Assembly: GCA_003224195.1 (NCBI GenBank)
Contig: QHYP01000074.1
Coordinates: 1-10,054 of the forward strand
Source: Acidobacteriota bacterium
GTDB taxonomy: Bacteria; Acidobacteriota; Terriglobia; Acidiferrales; UBA7541
Reading direction: 5' to 3'
Length of the DNA stretch: 10,054 nucleotides
The notes below the pieces were generated by a model. It was not told the DNA's origin. It saw nothing but the letters and a program-made list of their open reading frames with translations, and did not search any database. This document shows, in pieces, positions 1 to 7,112 of this stretch. Position 1 is the stretch's first letter, and each line of letters begins with the position of its first letter. The translations under genes were made by a program, and so were the position numbers.

Positions 1-276
1 ATACCCGGAGAAGCTAAGTTTTGGCTGGACTAAATTTCGGGGAGCAGGTCAGGCTTTCTCTTTGTTTTCATACGGTTACGAACTCTTTTGCAGTTTCTTG
101 CACTTACCAAAAACACAACCCTTTTCTTTTCATGCAATTCCGCACTCTTTCGCAAAAACACCCGGGGTAGTATGGGTATTTCTAACCAACAAATTTTTCC
201 TGGATCCTAACTTCTTTAGAATCCACATTTCTCGAAAGGAAGGGGAAAGTCGCCATCTCTCCCATCAAGAACCAAA
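1..276. other. AT-richer leader upstream of the small hypothetical gene; no gene seen
   Basis: No convincing coding region is visible; the one open frame (62-280) has no Shine-Dalgarno and no recognisable protein. The stretch is clearly richer in A and T than the rest of the window. It carries short repeated words: CAAAAACAC at 108-116 and 153-161, and ACTCTTTTGCA (82-92) against ACTCTTTCGCA (144-154). GCA words recur at 90, 100, 134, 142 and 152, several about ten bases apart. TAGTAT at 168-173 could be a -10 element, but no good -35 lies 16-18 bases before it. I infer a promoter/regulatory leader for the gene at 277; the regulator is unknown. Confidence 0.4.
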
Positions 277-798
277 ATGAAACCACAAACTGCTGATTCC
301 GTCTCCCTTCGTTACCTCTACCGTACTCCGGGCGGTCGCCAATGCCGTCTCTCCGCTTCCGACGCGCGATCCGGCCTCTGTCCGCAACATCGCGCCGAAC
401 AAAAACAAGAGCAAGCCGCCGATCACTACCTCCACCTCATCACGAATTTCGAGGGCTTCCAAACCGCGCAGGGCATCAATCTTTCCCTCGGCAACCTCTT
501 TCAGCTCCTGGCTAAGAACCGTATCTCGCCTCGCCGTGCCGCTGTTCTCGCCTACATCAGCAGCTTGCTTCTGCGCACGCTGCCGCAAATTGACGCCGAT
601 CGCGCGGCCGGAATCACCGACCCCACGAAACCGCCGGCCGAAACTTTGACCGTCTCCGCCCCACAGCAAGATGCCGTCCACGCCAAAGTCCCCAAACCCG
701 ACTCCGGCTCCGGCTCACGCCCAAATCCCGCTCCCGGCTGCCTCAATACCTGGGATCCCTCCAGCCCAGAGCCTGACCCCAAGAAGAAACCGTCGTGA
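277..798 (+). CDS. Small hypothetical protein with a C-x11-C-P-x-H motif and a proline-rich tail
   Basis: This is a 173-residue protein of unknown function. Residues 12-38 contain a YRTPGGRQC stretch followed by LCPQH, giving C23, C35 and H38. The spacing resembles small zinc-binding motifs of the form C-x(n)-C-x(n)-C-x2-H, but the expected first cysteine is absent, so metal binding is uncertain. Residues 40-110 look helical and well ordered, with a conserved-looking segment around FQTAQGINLSLGNLFQLL and ISPRRAAVLAYISSLLL. From about residue 115 the chain is rich in P, S, K and D and probably disordered. There is no signal peptide or membrane segment. The ATG at 277 is the only early methionine; the nearest purine-rich run (AAGGAAGGGG, ending about 30 bases upstream) is too far for a normal ribosome site. 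I recall similar proteins as common in Acidobacteriota, but cannot confirm this without a search. Confidence 0.7.
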   Translation: MKPQTADSVSLRYLYRTPGGRQCRLSASDARSGLCPQHRAEQKQEQAADHYLHLITNFEGFQTAQGINLSLGNLFQLLAKNRISPRRAAVLAYISSLLLRTLPQIDADRAAGITDPTKPPAETLTVSAPQQDAVHAKVPKPDSGSGSRPNPAPGCLNTWDPSSPEPDPKKKPS

Positions 799-862
799 CT
801 GTTGGCTCTGTGCGGAATTGTTGCAATCGGCTCTCGCTTTGCGGCAAGCTACTCCGCTCGTC

Positions 863-867
863 GGAGG
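863..867 (+). promoter_or_regulatory. Ribosome binding site that sets the amidohydrolase start
   Basis: GGAGG lies 8 bases before the ATG at 876. The open frame extends upstream to an alternative start (GTG 795) that overlaps the previous gene and would put 27 charged and polar residues in front of a clean signal peptide. The site therefore favours 876. Confidence 0.75.
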
Positions 868-875
868 AGTTTCCC

Positions 876-2198
876 ATGCGCACCAAACCTCTTGCTCTCT
901 TCTGCCTCGTGTTGCTTGTCGCGGGGGTCTCCCGCGCCCAATCCACGCCGCAAACCTCCGCCTCGCTCGTGGTCATTCGCGCGGGCACGCTCATTGACGG
1001 TGTGAGTGAAACTCCGCGCAAGAATCAGCTCATCTTCATCCGCGGCAACCGCATCGAAAAAGTCTCCGACGCTTCCACGGCTCAGCCGCCCGCCGGCGCG
1101 AGCGTCGTCGACCTATCCTCAGCCGTTGTGCTTCCGGGCCTCATCGATTCGCACACGCACATTTTTCTCTGGGGTGAAGACCCCGCCAAGGGCGGCTACG
1201 ATGCGAACATCCTGAACGCCGGTATCGCGCTGCGCGCCGCGCGCGCCACCTTCGCTGTCCGCCGCGCGCTTGAGCAGGGATTCACCACGCTCCGCGACGT
1301 CGAAACCGAGGGCGCGGGCTACGGCGATGTGGAAATCAAGCAGGCCATCGAAGAAGGCACCATTCCAGGACCGCGGCTCTTCGTCGCCACGCGCGCCATC
1401 TCCAGCACGGGCGGATACAACCTCGAAGGTTATGCGCCGGAACTCGATATGCCCAAGGGCGCGCAACTCGTGGATGGGCCGGTGGAGGCGCGCAAGGCGG
1501 CGCGCGAGCAGCTCGATCACGGAGCCGATTGGATCAAGGTGTACATGACGCATCGCTCGTGGGTGGATAAACAGGGAAATCTCGTCTCTCAGCCCACGCT
1601 TACGCTCGAAGAGCTGAAAGCCATCGTGGACGAAGCGCACGGCTGGGGCAAAAAAGTGGCCTGCCACGCCTACAACGGCGTTGGCCTTCAGCGCGCGCTC
1701 GATGGCGGTTGCGACTCGATCGAGCATGGCCTCGAGCTGACCGACGCCAACATCGCGCAGATGGCGCGCCAGGGTACCTGGTACTGCCCGACGATCTCGC
1801 CGTATTACGACAACTGGGCGCAGGAAGACACGCCGGCCGGGAAGCGCGACCGCGCCCGCGCGCGCGTGCACGAAACGTCTTTCCGGAAGGCCGTGCAGGC
1901 TCGCCTCAAAATTGTTTTCGGCACGGACATGGGCGGCATTCCGTGGACGGAACCCATCGCCCGAGAATTTGGACGGATGGTGACGCTCGGCATGTCCCCC
2001 ATGGCGGCGATCCAGGCAGCGACCTCGCGCGCCGCCGAGATGCTGGAAATGAAAGGAGAACTCGGCGCCGTCGCGCCTGGCGCGTACGCCGATATCGTCG
2101 CCGTTTCGGGCGACCCGTTGAAAGACATCGGCGAACTCGAGCACCTGCGCTTCGTCATGAAAAACGGCGCCATCTTCAAAAACGAGCTCGTGAAATAG
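876..2198 (+). CDS. Secreted metal-dependent amidohydrolase (imidazolonepropionase/Xaa-Pro dipeptidase-like)
   Basis: This 440-residue protein belongs to the amidohydrolase superfamily (TIM-barrel metal hydrolases, COG1228-like). An N-terminal signal peptide (MRTKPLALFCLVLLVAGVSRA, cut probably after A21) suggests export to the periplasm. The metal ligands are visible in order: H93 and H95 in DSHTH, K221 in DWIKVYM (the carboxylated bridging lysine position), H264 in ACHAYNG, H284 in SIEHG and D351 in FGTDMGG. This is the complete binuclear set. The N-terminal sandwich half (RAGTLIDG...IFIRGNRIEKV) and C-terminal half (GAVAPGAYADIVAVSGDPL) are both present, so the gene is full length. Relatives hydrolyse dipeptides, N-acyl amino acids or imidazolones; the substrate cannot be read from sequence, but a peptide-scavenging role is plausible. 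It starts 77 bases after the hypothetical gene and lies 69 bases before the DUF6526 gene, possibly in one transcript. Confidence 0.93.
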   Translation: MRTKPLALFCLVLLVAGVSRAQSTPQTSASLVVIRAGTLIDGVSETPRKNQLIFIRGNRIEKVSDASTAQPPAGASVVDLSSAVVLPGLIDSHTHIFLWGEDPAKGGYDANILNAGIALRAARATFAVRRALEQGFTTLRDVETEGAGYGDVEIKQAIEEGTIPGPRLFVATRAISSTGGYNLEGYAPELDMPKGAQLVDGPVEARKAAREQLDHGADWIKVYMTHRSWVDKQGNLVSQPTLTLEELKAIVDEAHGWGKKVACHAYNGVGLQRALDGGCDSIEHGLELTDANIAQMARQGTWYCPTISPYYDNWAQEDTPAGKRDRARARVHETSFRKAVQARLKIVFGTDMGGIPWTEPIAREFGRMVTLGMSPMAAIQAATSRAAEMLEMKGELGAVAPGAYADIVAVSGDPLKDIGELEHLRFVMKNGAIFKNELVK

Positions 2199-2255
2199 AA
2201 CAAGGAGAGGTGAGCCTGGCGGCACTTTCCGGCGGTCTGACTGATTGACTTTCGC

Positions 2256-2265
2256 GGAGGTGATC
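2256..2265 (+). promoter_or_regulatory. Extended Shine-Dalgarno of the DUF6526 gene
   Basis: GGAGGTGATC is complementary over ten bases to the usual 3' end of bacterial 16S rRNA (GATCACCTCC) and sits directly before the ATG at 2268, with GGAGG 7 bases away. It fixes the start and suggests strong, independent initiation of this cistron. Confidence 0.8.
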
Positions 2266-2267
2266 GG

Positions 2268-2702
2268 ATGGAAGAGCAGAACTTTGCAAATCACGGCAGA
2301 GTCGTGCCTGCGTTCCACGTGTTCGTCCTGGGCACATTTTTGATTAACTTCATCTATTCAGTGTATCGGCTCGTGAGGAACGGCCTCTCACTGGGGGCCA
2401 TCATCTATCTTCTCGTGGCTGCGGCGTTCCTTGTGTTCGCCGTGTCTGCGCGCCGGTTTGCGCTGACCGTGCAGGACCGCGTCATCCGGCTCGAAGAACG
2501 CCTGCGCTTTGAGCGGCTTCTGCCGGGCGACTTGAAACCGCGCATTGGTGAGTTTACCGTCGATCAGTTGATTGCGCTGCGCTTCGCCGGCGACGCGGAG
2601 CTACCGGCGCTGGCGCGCAAGGTTCTCGACGAGAAACTAGCTGACCGCAAAGCGATCAAGCAACTCGTCAAAAATTGGAAGCCCGACCACCTCCGGGCGT
2701 AG
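2268..2702 (+). CDS. DUF6526-type small membrane protein
   Basis: The 144-residue protein opens with EEQNFANHGRVVPAFH, which I recognise as the hallmark start of the DUF6526 family (function unknown; typical length about 140). Two hydrophobic segments follow, roughly residues 16-36 and 40-60, forming a short membrane hairpin with the loop YRLVRNGLSLG. The C-terminal half (62-144) is soluble, charged and probably cytoplasmic, with VQDRVIRLEERLRFERLLP able to form an amphipathic helix and ending in a conserved-looking VKNWKPDHLRA. No catalytic motif is visible. An unusually strong ribosome site precedes it. It follows the amidohydrolase by 69 bases on the same strand and is convergent with the lipoprotein gene. 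The family assignment is from memory of the pattern; no function can be given. Confidence 0.85.
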   Translation: MEEQNFANHGRVVPAFHVFVLGTFLINFIYSVYRLVRNGLSLGAIIYLLVAAAFLVFAVSARRFALTVQDRVIRLEERLRFERLLPGDLKPRIGEFTVDQLIALRFAGDAELPALARKVLDEKLADRKAIKQLVKNWKPDHLRA

Positions 2703-2721
2703 GCGCTGCGCCTGCCGCCAA

Positions 2722-2752
2722 GTCGACCGCTTTGCGGTCGCCCATAAAAAGG
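2722..2752 (-). repeat. 31-base hairpin repeat, copy A
   Basis: Read on the minus strand this begins CCTTTTTATGGG and continues into a perfect 7-bp inverted repeat (CGACCGC, loop AAA, GCGGTCG). A second copy lies at 9792-9822 on the plus strand, identical at 28 of 31 positions. Of the three differences, two are the outer stem pair (C-G here, T-A there) and one is in the loop. It lies between two convergent genes. I do not recognise it as a named repeat. Confidence 0.75.
2724..2740. terminator. Hairpin between convergent genes, possible bidirectional terminator without a U-tract
   Basis: CGACCGC-TTT-GCGGTCG forms a 7-bp GC-rich stem with a 3-base loop, 21 bases after the stop of the DUF6526 gene and 40 bases after the stop of the lipoprotein gene on the other strand. 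No T-run follows the stem in either direction (on the minus strand five T's precede it), so simple intrinsic termination is doubtful. It is also part of the 31-base repeat. Confidence 0.4.
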
Positions 2753-2780
2753 GCTCGGCGCAATTCTGTCCAGGGAAGGG

Positions 2781-5700
2781 TCAATCGGCTGTGAAGGCGG
2801 CGTCGAGGGCGTAGGCTTCTCCAGCGGCGTTGGTCACTACGACTCTCTGCGGTCCTGGTTTCATGGCTGGTGTGGTCACTTGCAGCGTTTCGGAATCGAC
2901 GAATTTCCCAGTGGCACTCGCGCCGCCGATCGTCACATTCGTCGAACTGTGAAAGCCGCTCCCGCGAATCGTGATTTGCGTGCCGCCGGTGGCAGGCGTC
3001 TGCGCCGGCGTGATGCTGCCAATGCCCAGCGGCACACTTGCGAGTTGCACAATCGTCAAGCCTGAGGCAGTGATGGCGAAGAGTCTTCCGCCGGTCTCGT
3101 CCGTGGTGAGAAAACTTCCGTGCAGACCGTCCACATCCGTCTGGAGCGCTTCCGGCAACATCACGCGAAGCCGCAGCGCGCCCGTGTGCGCGTCCGAAAT
3201 ATCCACGCCACTCAGGGCCGGCGCCGCGCCCGACGCAGGCAACAGGAACGGGCGGTACACGAGCGAGCCGGAAGGATGCACCGAAACGCCAGGAACGTCC
3301 ACTCTCCCGGGAAGGGATTCCAACTCGTTGGCCGTGGGGACGGCCGCGAGCGAAAGGTCTGCGCCGCGGAACTCGGTGGCGCTCCCCTGACGCACCACGA
3401 AACTTGTTCCATCGGCTGCTGCGCCAATGTCGCTCGTGGCCGCGTTTCCCTGCGACGAGGTGAAATGGTCGGACGAGGCGTCCCAGACGGCCACTGGTCC
3501 GCCCGGCGCCGCGCCGAACGCCAGGTACACTTGATTGCCGCTGCTCGTTCCGCTCAGGAGCGGCGCTCCCGTCAGGGAAGAAACCTCCGGCTGCGGCGCG
3601 ACCTCGATGGACTGGGTAGCAATGTCGAGCTGCCCGAGGCACGTCGTGCATGCGCCTATTTGCCCTTCGCCCGCCAGTCCGACAAACACTTTTCCTGTAC
3701 TCGTGGCCGCCACGCGGGCTGGACCGGAACTCAGAAATCCTGGGACGCCACCAACGAACACTGTCGTCCCAGTGGCGGGCGCGTTGGGACTCAGAAGATA
3801 GACACTTTGAGAGCCGAAGTCCGCAACGACGAGTTGTGAGGAGTCTGGTGTGAGCGCCATTCCCCGCAGGCCCGCATTCTGCAGACGACCTTGTGGGGGC
3901 TGCAGGCCGTTCAATTGAAATTGCCCGGCCTTTAGATCGAAAACATCCACGTGGTCCGTGTTGCTGAGATACACGAACTGCCTTTTCTGATCGTACAAAA
4001 TGAATTTGAACAGCCCCGCCTTCCCGTGGACCCGAACATCCTGGAGATACTGGAAGCCTCCGATCGTCTTGGTGCTCCCTCCAGGTGAAGCAACCACTAC
4101 GTCGGCCTTTCCCGCAGAGCCCGGGGGCGTCTGCAACGTGATGCGCTCGATGGGAAAGGGATAGTTGCTGCCCAGCCCGAGCGACGCGGAGATGGAAGTC
4201 ACGTCCTCGACTTTGTCCACCGACGCGCGCGCCCCGCCTATGGTGACACCGATGTTCGCCGGGTCGCTGCCGAACCCGTAGCCCACGATTTGAATCACGT
4301 CGCTGCCGCTCTTGTTTCCCGCATTCGGCAAGACTTCAAGAATCTGCGGGCCGTAGCTGAATCCGGACGGCGCGAGGGCTATCCAACCTCCGGGGAAAAA
4401 CGCCGTGACATTCGCCGGACCGCCCTCGCTGTTGGGCGGCGACGTCACCTGAATTTGCGTTCCGCTGAGGACACTCGAGCTTGCGGCAAGCTGCGATCCA
4501 AATCTCACGATTGCCGTGGATGGGAAATTCTGGCCCGCGAGCAGCGCTGCGGTTCCGCCTACCGAAGGTCCTCCGGCCGGCGCCACCGCCGGTGGCGTAC
4601 CAAATGTGGGTGCAATGGGCGGTAGCGTTGCGGGCCGCGAGGCATCGACTAACGCCACGCCGCGATTTGCAATCCCAAAGAGCATTCCAGTTTCGTCTGA
4701 TTCTTCGATTTCCGAGCGCACGCCCGGGAAGCCCGCGTCGGATACCTGGCCGATGACCTGCAGCGTGGCGGCGTTCAGGGCCGTGACGACGGGCGGCAAA
4801 TCGGCATTTTCGGAAACGAAAAGTGAAGACCCATCCCGCGAAAAGGCGAGTCCGCGCGCCAGCGCAACGCCGTACGCATGTAACGGGTTGAGCTCCGCGT
4901 CGAGCAGAATCACCTCTTCGCCATTGTCGCCCTGGAAGGCAATGGCGAAAGCGCTTCCATCAGCATTCGCCGCGGCCAGCGCGATAGACCCGGTTCTGAT
5001 GGAGATTGGTCCCGCGAGCAAGTTTCCCGCTGCGCCGAACAGAGCAACGTTTCCGGTCGAATCGTTCGCGGCAACGAGCACTTTCGCGTGATCGCCGCTG
5101 CGGGCCATCACGCCGGCGCCGTTCTTAAACACGCTTGGCGCGAGGCTCGTCAGGTTCGTGAAGGAATTCGTGGCCGGGTCCCACAGGGCGAGCAGAGAAA
5201 TCGCCGCGTCCGGACGGCGCAATCGAACGATGCCCTTCCCGCCCGCCAGCGCCAGAACTTCCACTGGACGGTTGAAAACCGTGTTGGGGAGAGGCATAAG
5301 GCCGCTGACGGGAAAGCGCGCGGTGACCACAAGCGGTGCGGGATCCACAGTGACGATCTGTTCATCGGCGGTGCCTGCCCAGATCGCGCTGCCATCTGCC
5401 GTGATGTCTACGCTTGTGACGGCAGGAATAGCGATTTGTCCTGCGCGCGAGCCATCGGCAGCCGAAAATACTTCGAGCCGATTCATTCCAGGATTCGCGG
5501 CGAATACGTGCTTGCGCGCTGCGTCATAGACGATTCGCCGGCGGCGCGGCTCGCCGGGCGGATCGTCGAGCGACGGCACTGAATCGGTGCGCGCAAAAGC
5601 GGTGCGTGGGAGCGCTGGCGGTGGCGTACCCGGCTGCACGATCACACTCAAGCTCGCCGAGTGCGATAGGTTTCCGCTCGTGCCCTGCGCCGCCGCCGTC

Positions 5701-6041
5701 GCGTTGCCAGTTGCAGAAGATGAGTCCGCACCGAAGATCACCGCCTGGGATGCGCCCGCGTTCATGGAAAACGGGCTGGCCGGATTTGAGGTAACCCCCG
5801 TGGGCAAACCGGACAGCGTCACTTGCACCAAGCCGGTAAAACCATTCTGCGCTGCAACGGTGACGTTGACGGCGGTGCTCGTCGTTCCTTGCGTCAGCGT
5901 GAGGGAGCTGGGAGAGAGCGTGAGCGAAAAGTCCGGCTGTGGTGGCGGAGGTTGCACGTTTGCGCCGCCGCCGCAGCCTGCGGCGCCAGCCGCAACCCCA
6001 AGCAATATGAGCACGGGGACGATTCCGTGCAGACGTCCCAT
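2781..6041 (-). CDS. Large surface lipoprotein: Ig-like, two beta-propeller-like regions and three IPT/TIG domains
   Basis: From the ATG at 6041 the product is 1086 residues. The N-terminus (MGRLHGIVPVLILLGVAAGAAGC) is a lipoprotein signal with Cys23 as the lipidation site, followed by a Gly/Pro linker; an outer-membrane or surface location is likely. Approximate order: Ig-like region 36-136 (FSLTLSPSSLTLTQG... pattern), propeller-like region 165-475 with repeated hhhANP..NRLEVF and hhDITADGSAIWAG style strands, TIG-like domains about 480-562 and 563-665, second propeller-like region 670-1000, and a C-terminal TIG domain 1008-1086 (IGSITPAQTPATGGTQITIRGSGF). A CTTC pair sits near residues 798-801. 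Such architectures suggest binding or adhesion; no catalytic residues are evident. AGGA 7 bases before the ATG supports this start; a GTG at 6059 adding six residues is the alternative and fits a lipoprotein signal less well. It appears monocistronic and convergent with the DUF6526 gene. Confidence 0.88.
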   Translation of the reverse strand: MGRLHGIVPVLILLGVAAGAAGCGGGANVQPPPPQPDFSLTLSPSSLTLTQGTTSTAVNVTVAAQNGFTGLVQVTLSGLPTGVTSNPASPFSMNAGASQAVIFGADSSSATGNATAAAQGTSGNLSHSASLSVIVQPGTPPPALPRTAFARTDSVPSLDDPPGEPRRRRIVYDAARKHVFAANPGMNRLEVFSAADGSRAGQIAIPAVTSVDITADGSAIWAGTADEQIVTVDPAPLVVTARFPVSGLMPLPNTVFNRPVEVLALAGGKGIVRLRRPDAAISLLALWDPATNSFTNLTSLAPSVFKNGAGVMARSGDHAKVLVAANDSTGNVALFGAAGNLLAGPISIRTGSIALAAANADGSAFAIAFQGDNGEEVILLDAELNPLHAYGVALARGLAFSRDGSSLFVSENADLPPVVTALNAATLQVIGQVSDAGFPGVRSEIEESDETGMLFGIANRGVALVDASRPATLPPIAPTFGTPPAVAPAGGPSVGGTAALLAGQNFPSTAIVRFGSQLAASSSVLSGTQIQVTSPPNSEGGPANVTAFFPGGWIALAPSGFSYGPQILEVLPNAGNKSGSDVIQIVGYGFGSDPANIGVTIGGARASVDKVEDVTSISASLGLGSNYPFPIERITLQTPPGSAGKADVVVASPGGSTKTIGGFQYLQDVRVHGKAGLFKFILYDQKRQFVYLSNTDHVDVFDLKAGQFQLNGLQPPQGRLQNAGLRGMALTPDSSQLVVADFGSQSVYLLSPNAPATGTTVFVGGVPGFLSSGPARVAATSTGKVFVGLAGEGQIGACTTCLGQLDIATQSIEVAPQPEVSSLTGAPLLSGTSSGNQVYLAFGAAPGGPVAVWDASSDHFTSSQGNAATSDIGAAADGTSFVVRQGSATEFRGADLSLAAVPTANELESLPGRVDVPGVSVHPSGSLVYRPFLLPASGAAPALSGVDISDAHTGALRLRVMLPEALQTDVDGLHGSFLTTDETGGRLFAITASGLTIVQLASVPLGIGSITPAQTPATGGTQITIRGSGFHSSTNVTIGGASATGKFVDSETLQVTTPAMKPGPQRVVVTNAAGEAYALDAAFTAD

Positions 6042-6118
6042 GGCCAGGTCCTGGGACACGGTTCTTTTTGAACCGAGTCGAAGCTTTAGCGCACTGTAAA
6101 GAGAGGGAAGACAGGTGA

Positions 6119-6147
6119 GGAGTAGCGCAAGGGCCGAACCTTGTCAA
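6119..6147 (-). promoter_or_regulatory. Candidate promoter of the lipoprotein gene
   Basis: On the minus strand a perfect TTGACA (6147-6142) is followed after 17 bases by TACTCC (6124-6119), a poor -10. It lies about 80 bases before the start at 6041. The -35 word sits inside the palindrome CTTGTCAAG. A 5-bp inverted repeat (GGTTC, five T, GAACC, 6060-6074) lies between promoter and start. The weak -10 keeps confidence low. Confidence 0.3.
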
Positions 6148-6182
6148 GTTAAGAAATACGGGGACAGACGAGCGGCGGGCGA

Positions 6183-6208
6183 ACGGCGCGGAGTCCTCCC
6201 CGCGCCGT
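6183..6208 (-). terminator. GC hairpin after the bactofilin gene
   Basis: ACGGCGCGG and CCGCGCCGT form a perfect 9-bp stem with an 8-base loop, starting 14 bases after the bactofilin stop on the minus strand. No T-run follows, so it is either a U-less terminator or an RNA 3'-end stabiliser. It separates the bactofilin from the lipoprotein gene. Confidence 0.5.
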
Positions 6209-6222
6209 CCCTGTGAGACGTT

Positions 6223-6789
6223 CTACAGGCTCTTCGGACCGCCGCCTGTGGCGGGCGCGGAGGCCGTGCGGGCAAAAGCGTGCTTGTCCGACTCCTTCTC
6301 CGAAGCCCTGTCGATCTCGATCGAGCCTTTGAAGTACGCGCCGTCTTCGATCATGATGCGGGCGGTCGTCAGATCGCCGATGACCGAGCCGTCTTTTTTG
6401 ATCTCGATACGGTCCTTCGCGCGAAGATTTCCTTTCACGGTGCCGTAGACGCACACCTCGCGCGCGATGATGTCGGCCGTGACTTTGGCCGCGGCGCCTA
6501 CCGTGAGTCTGCGGTCATCGAGTTGCACCAGGCCTTCGACGGAACCATCAATTTGGAGATCCTCGTTTCCGGTGATCTCCCCTTTGATGTGGAGGCTGGC
6601 TCCGAGCCGCGCCGTGGCGCGATCGGAAGTAGCCAAGGGACGCATTGCATCACTGCTCATCGTAGTTGTTCCTTCCCAGGCCGCCGGAGCGGGCTTCGGC
6701 GGCTGATTCGTTGGAGTTTGATTCGCTTGCGGAATCTTCTTTTCCGGTTGCGCCGCCTGCTGCGCATCCGGTTTTTTGTTGCCCCACAT
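6223..6789 (-). CDS. Bactofilin (polymer-forming cytoskeletal protein)
   Basis: The 188-residue product has the bactofilin/DUF583 core at about residues 58-160. It begins ATARLGASLHIKGEITGNED and continues as a ladder of short beta-turns (LQIDGSVEGLV, LTVGAAAKVTADI, VCVYGTVKGNL, IEIKKDGSVIGDL, IMIEDGAYFKGSIEI), the pattern of the triangular beta-helix that polymerises without nucleotide. Flanking tails are low-complexity: a Q/P/K/N-rich N-terminus (1-55) that could bind membrane or partners, and a short charged C-terminus ending GGGPKSL. Bactofilins scaffold cell-wall enzymes and shape-determining proteins in the cytoplasm at the inner membrane. GGAGG lies 4 bases before the ATG at 6789; M44 and M49 are internal alternatives but have no better site. 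No M23 peptidase partner, often adjacent in other genomes, is in view. The gene stands alone, more than 300 bases downstream of lexA on the same strand. Confidence 0.93.
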   Translation of the reverse strand: MWGNKKPDAQQAAQPEKKIPQANQTPTNQPPKPAPAAWEGTTTMSSDAMRPLATSDRATARLGASLHIKGEITGNEDLQIDGSVEGLVQLDDRRLTVGAAAKVTADIIAREVCVYGTVKGNLRAKDRIEIKKDGSVIGDLTTARIMIEDGAYFKGSIEIDRASEKESDKHAFARTASAPATGGGPKSL

Positions 6790-7112
6790 CGGTCCTCCCA
6801 GGGACAGCTCACCCCGTCAGGTTACCGTCCAGGGTGCCAGCCACTCTAATCCGCGGTTCGCCCCAGGAAAACATTCGATTCCCGCGGCTGTTCCTGAGAG
6901 TAACTATCCTGCGGGACAGGCGCAAGCATTCTGTTTTCGCTGCATTCAGATTCTATGGATTCGCGCTGGATCGGCGAAATCTGTGTGAAAAGACTTTTCA
7001 GGAGCGGGACCCTGCCTTCGGCTTGCCGTGTCTGCTATCGCACCGGCGCGCACGTGGCGCTCCGAACTCCTTTTCTCTGGGCGCTCCGTATCCTCGGCGG
7101 TAAATTTCGCAC
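6790..7112. other. Long spacer between lexA and the bactofilin gene; no gene seen
   Basis: Only the bactofilin ribosome site (GGAGG on minus, 6798-6794) is clear. I see no consensus promoter for the bactofilin. Structural words present: a separated inverted repeat TCCCGC (6880-6885) and GCGGGA (6911-6916), and a 9-base direct repeat GGCGCTCCG at 7056-7064 and 7080-7088, 24 bases apart, shortly downstream of lexA. Plus-strand open frames here lack ribosome sites and protein-like composition. Confidence 0.4.

Noticed and set aside
795..875. Upstream start of the amidohydrolase at 795
   Set aside because: It would overlap the previous gene's stop and bury the signal peptide behind 27 residues; GGAGG before 876 fits better.
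2210..2248. Twelve-codon open frame (GTG to TGA) between the amidohydrolase and DUF6526 genes
   Set aside because: The AAGGAGAG before it abuts the GTG with almost no spacing, and the peptide has no leader-like feature such as repeated codons.
1119..2318. 399-residue open frame on the minus strand opposite the amidohydrolase
   Set aside because: It is rich in R, H and A, as expected of an antisense reading of GC-rich coding DNA, has no ribosome site, and lies over a gene with complete catalytic motifs.
2668..3651. 327-residue minus-strand open frame overlapping the lipoprotein gene end
   Set aside because: It is a frame-shifted reading of the lipoprotein gene with arginine/serine-rich composition and no recognisable domain.
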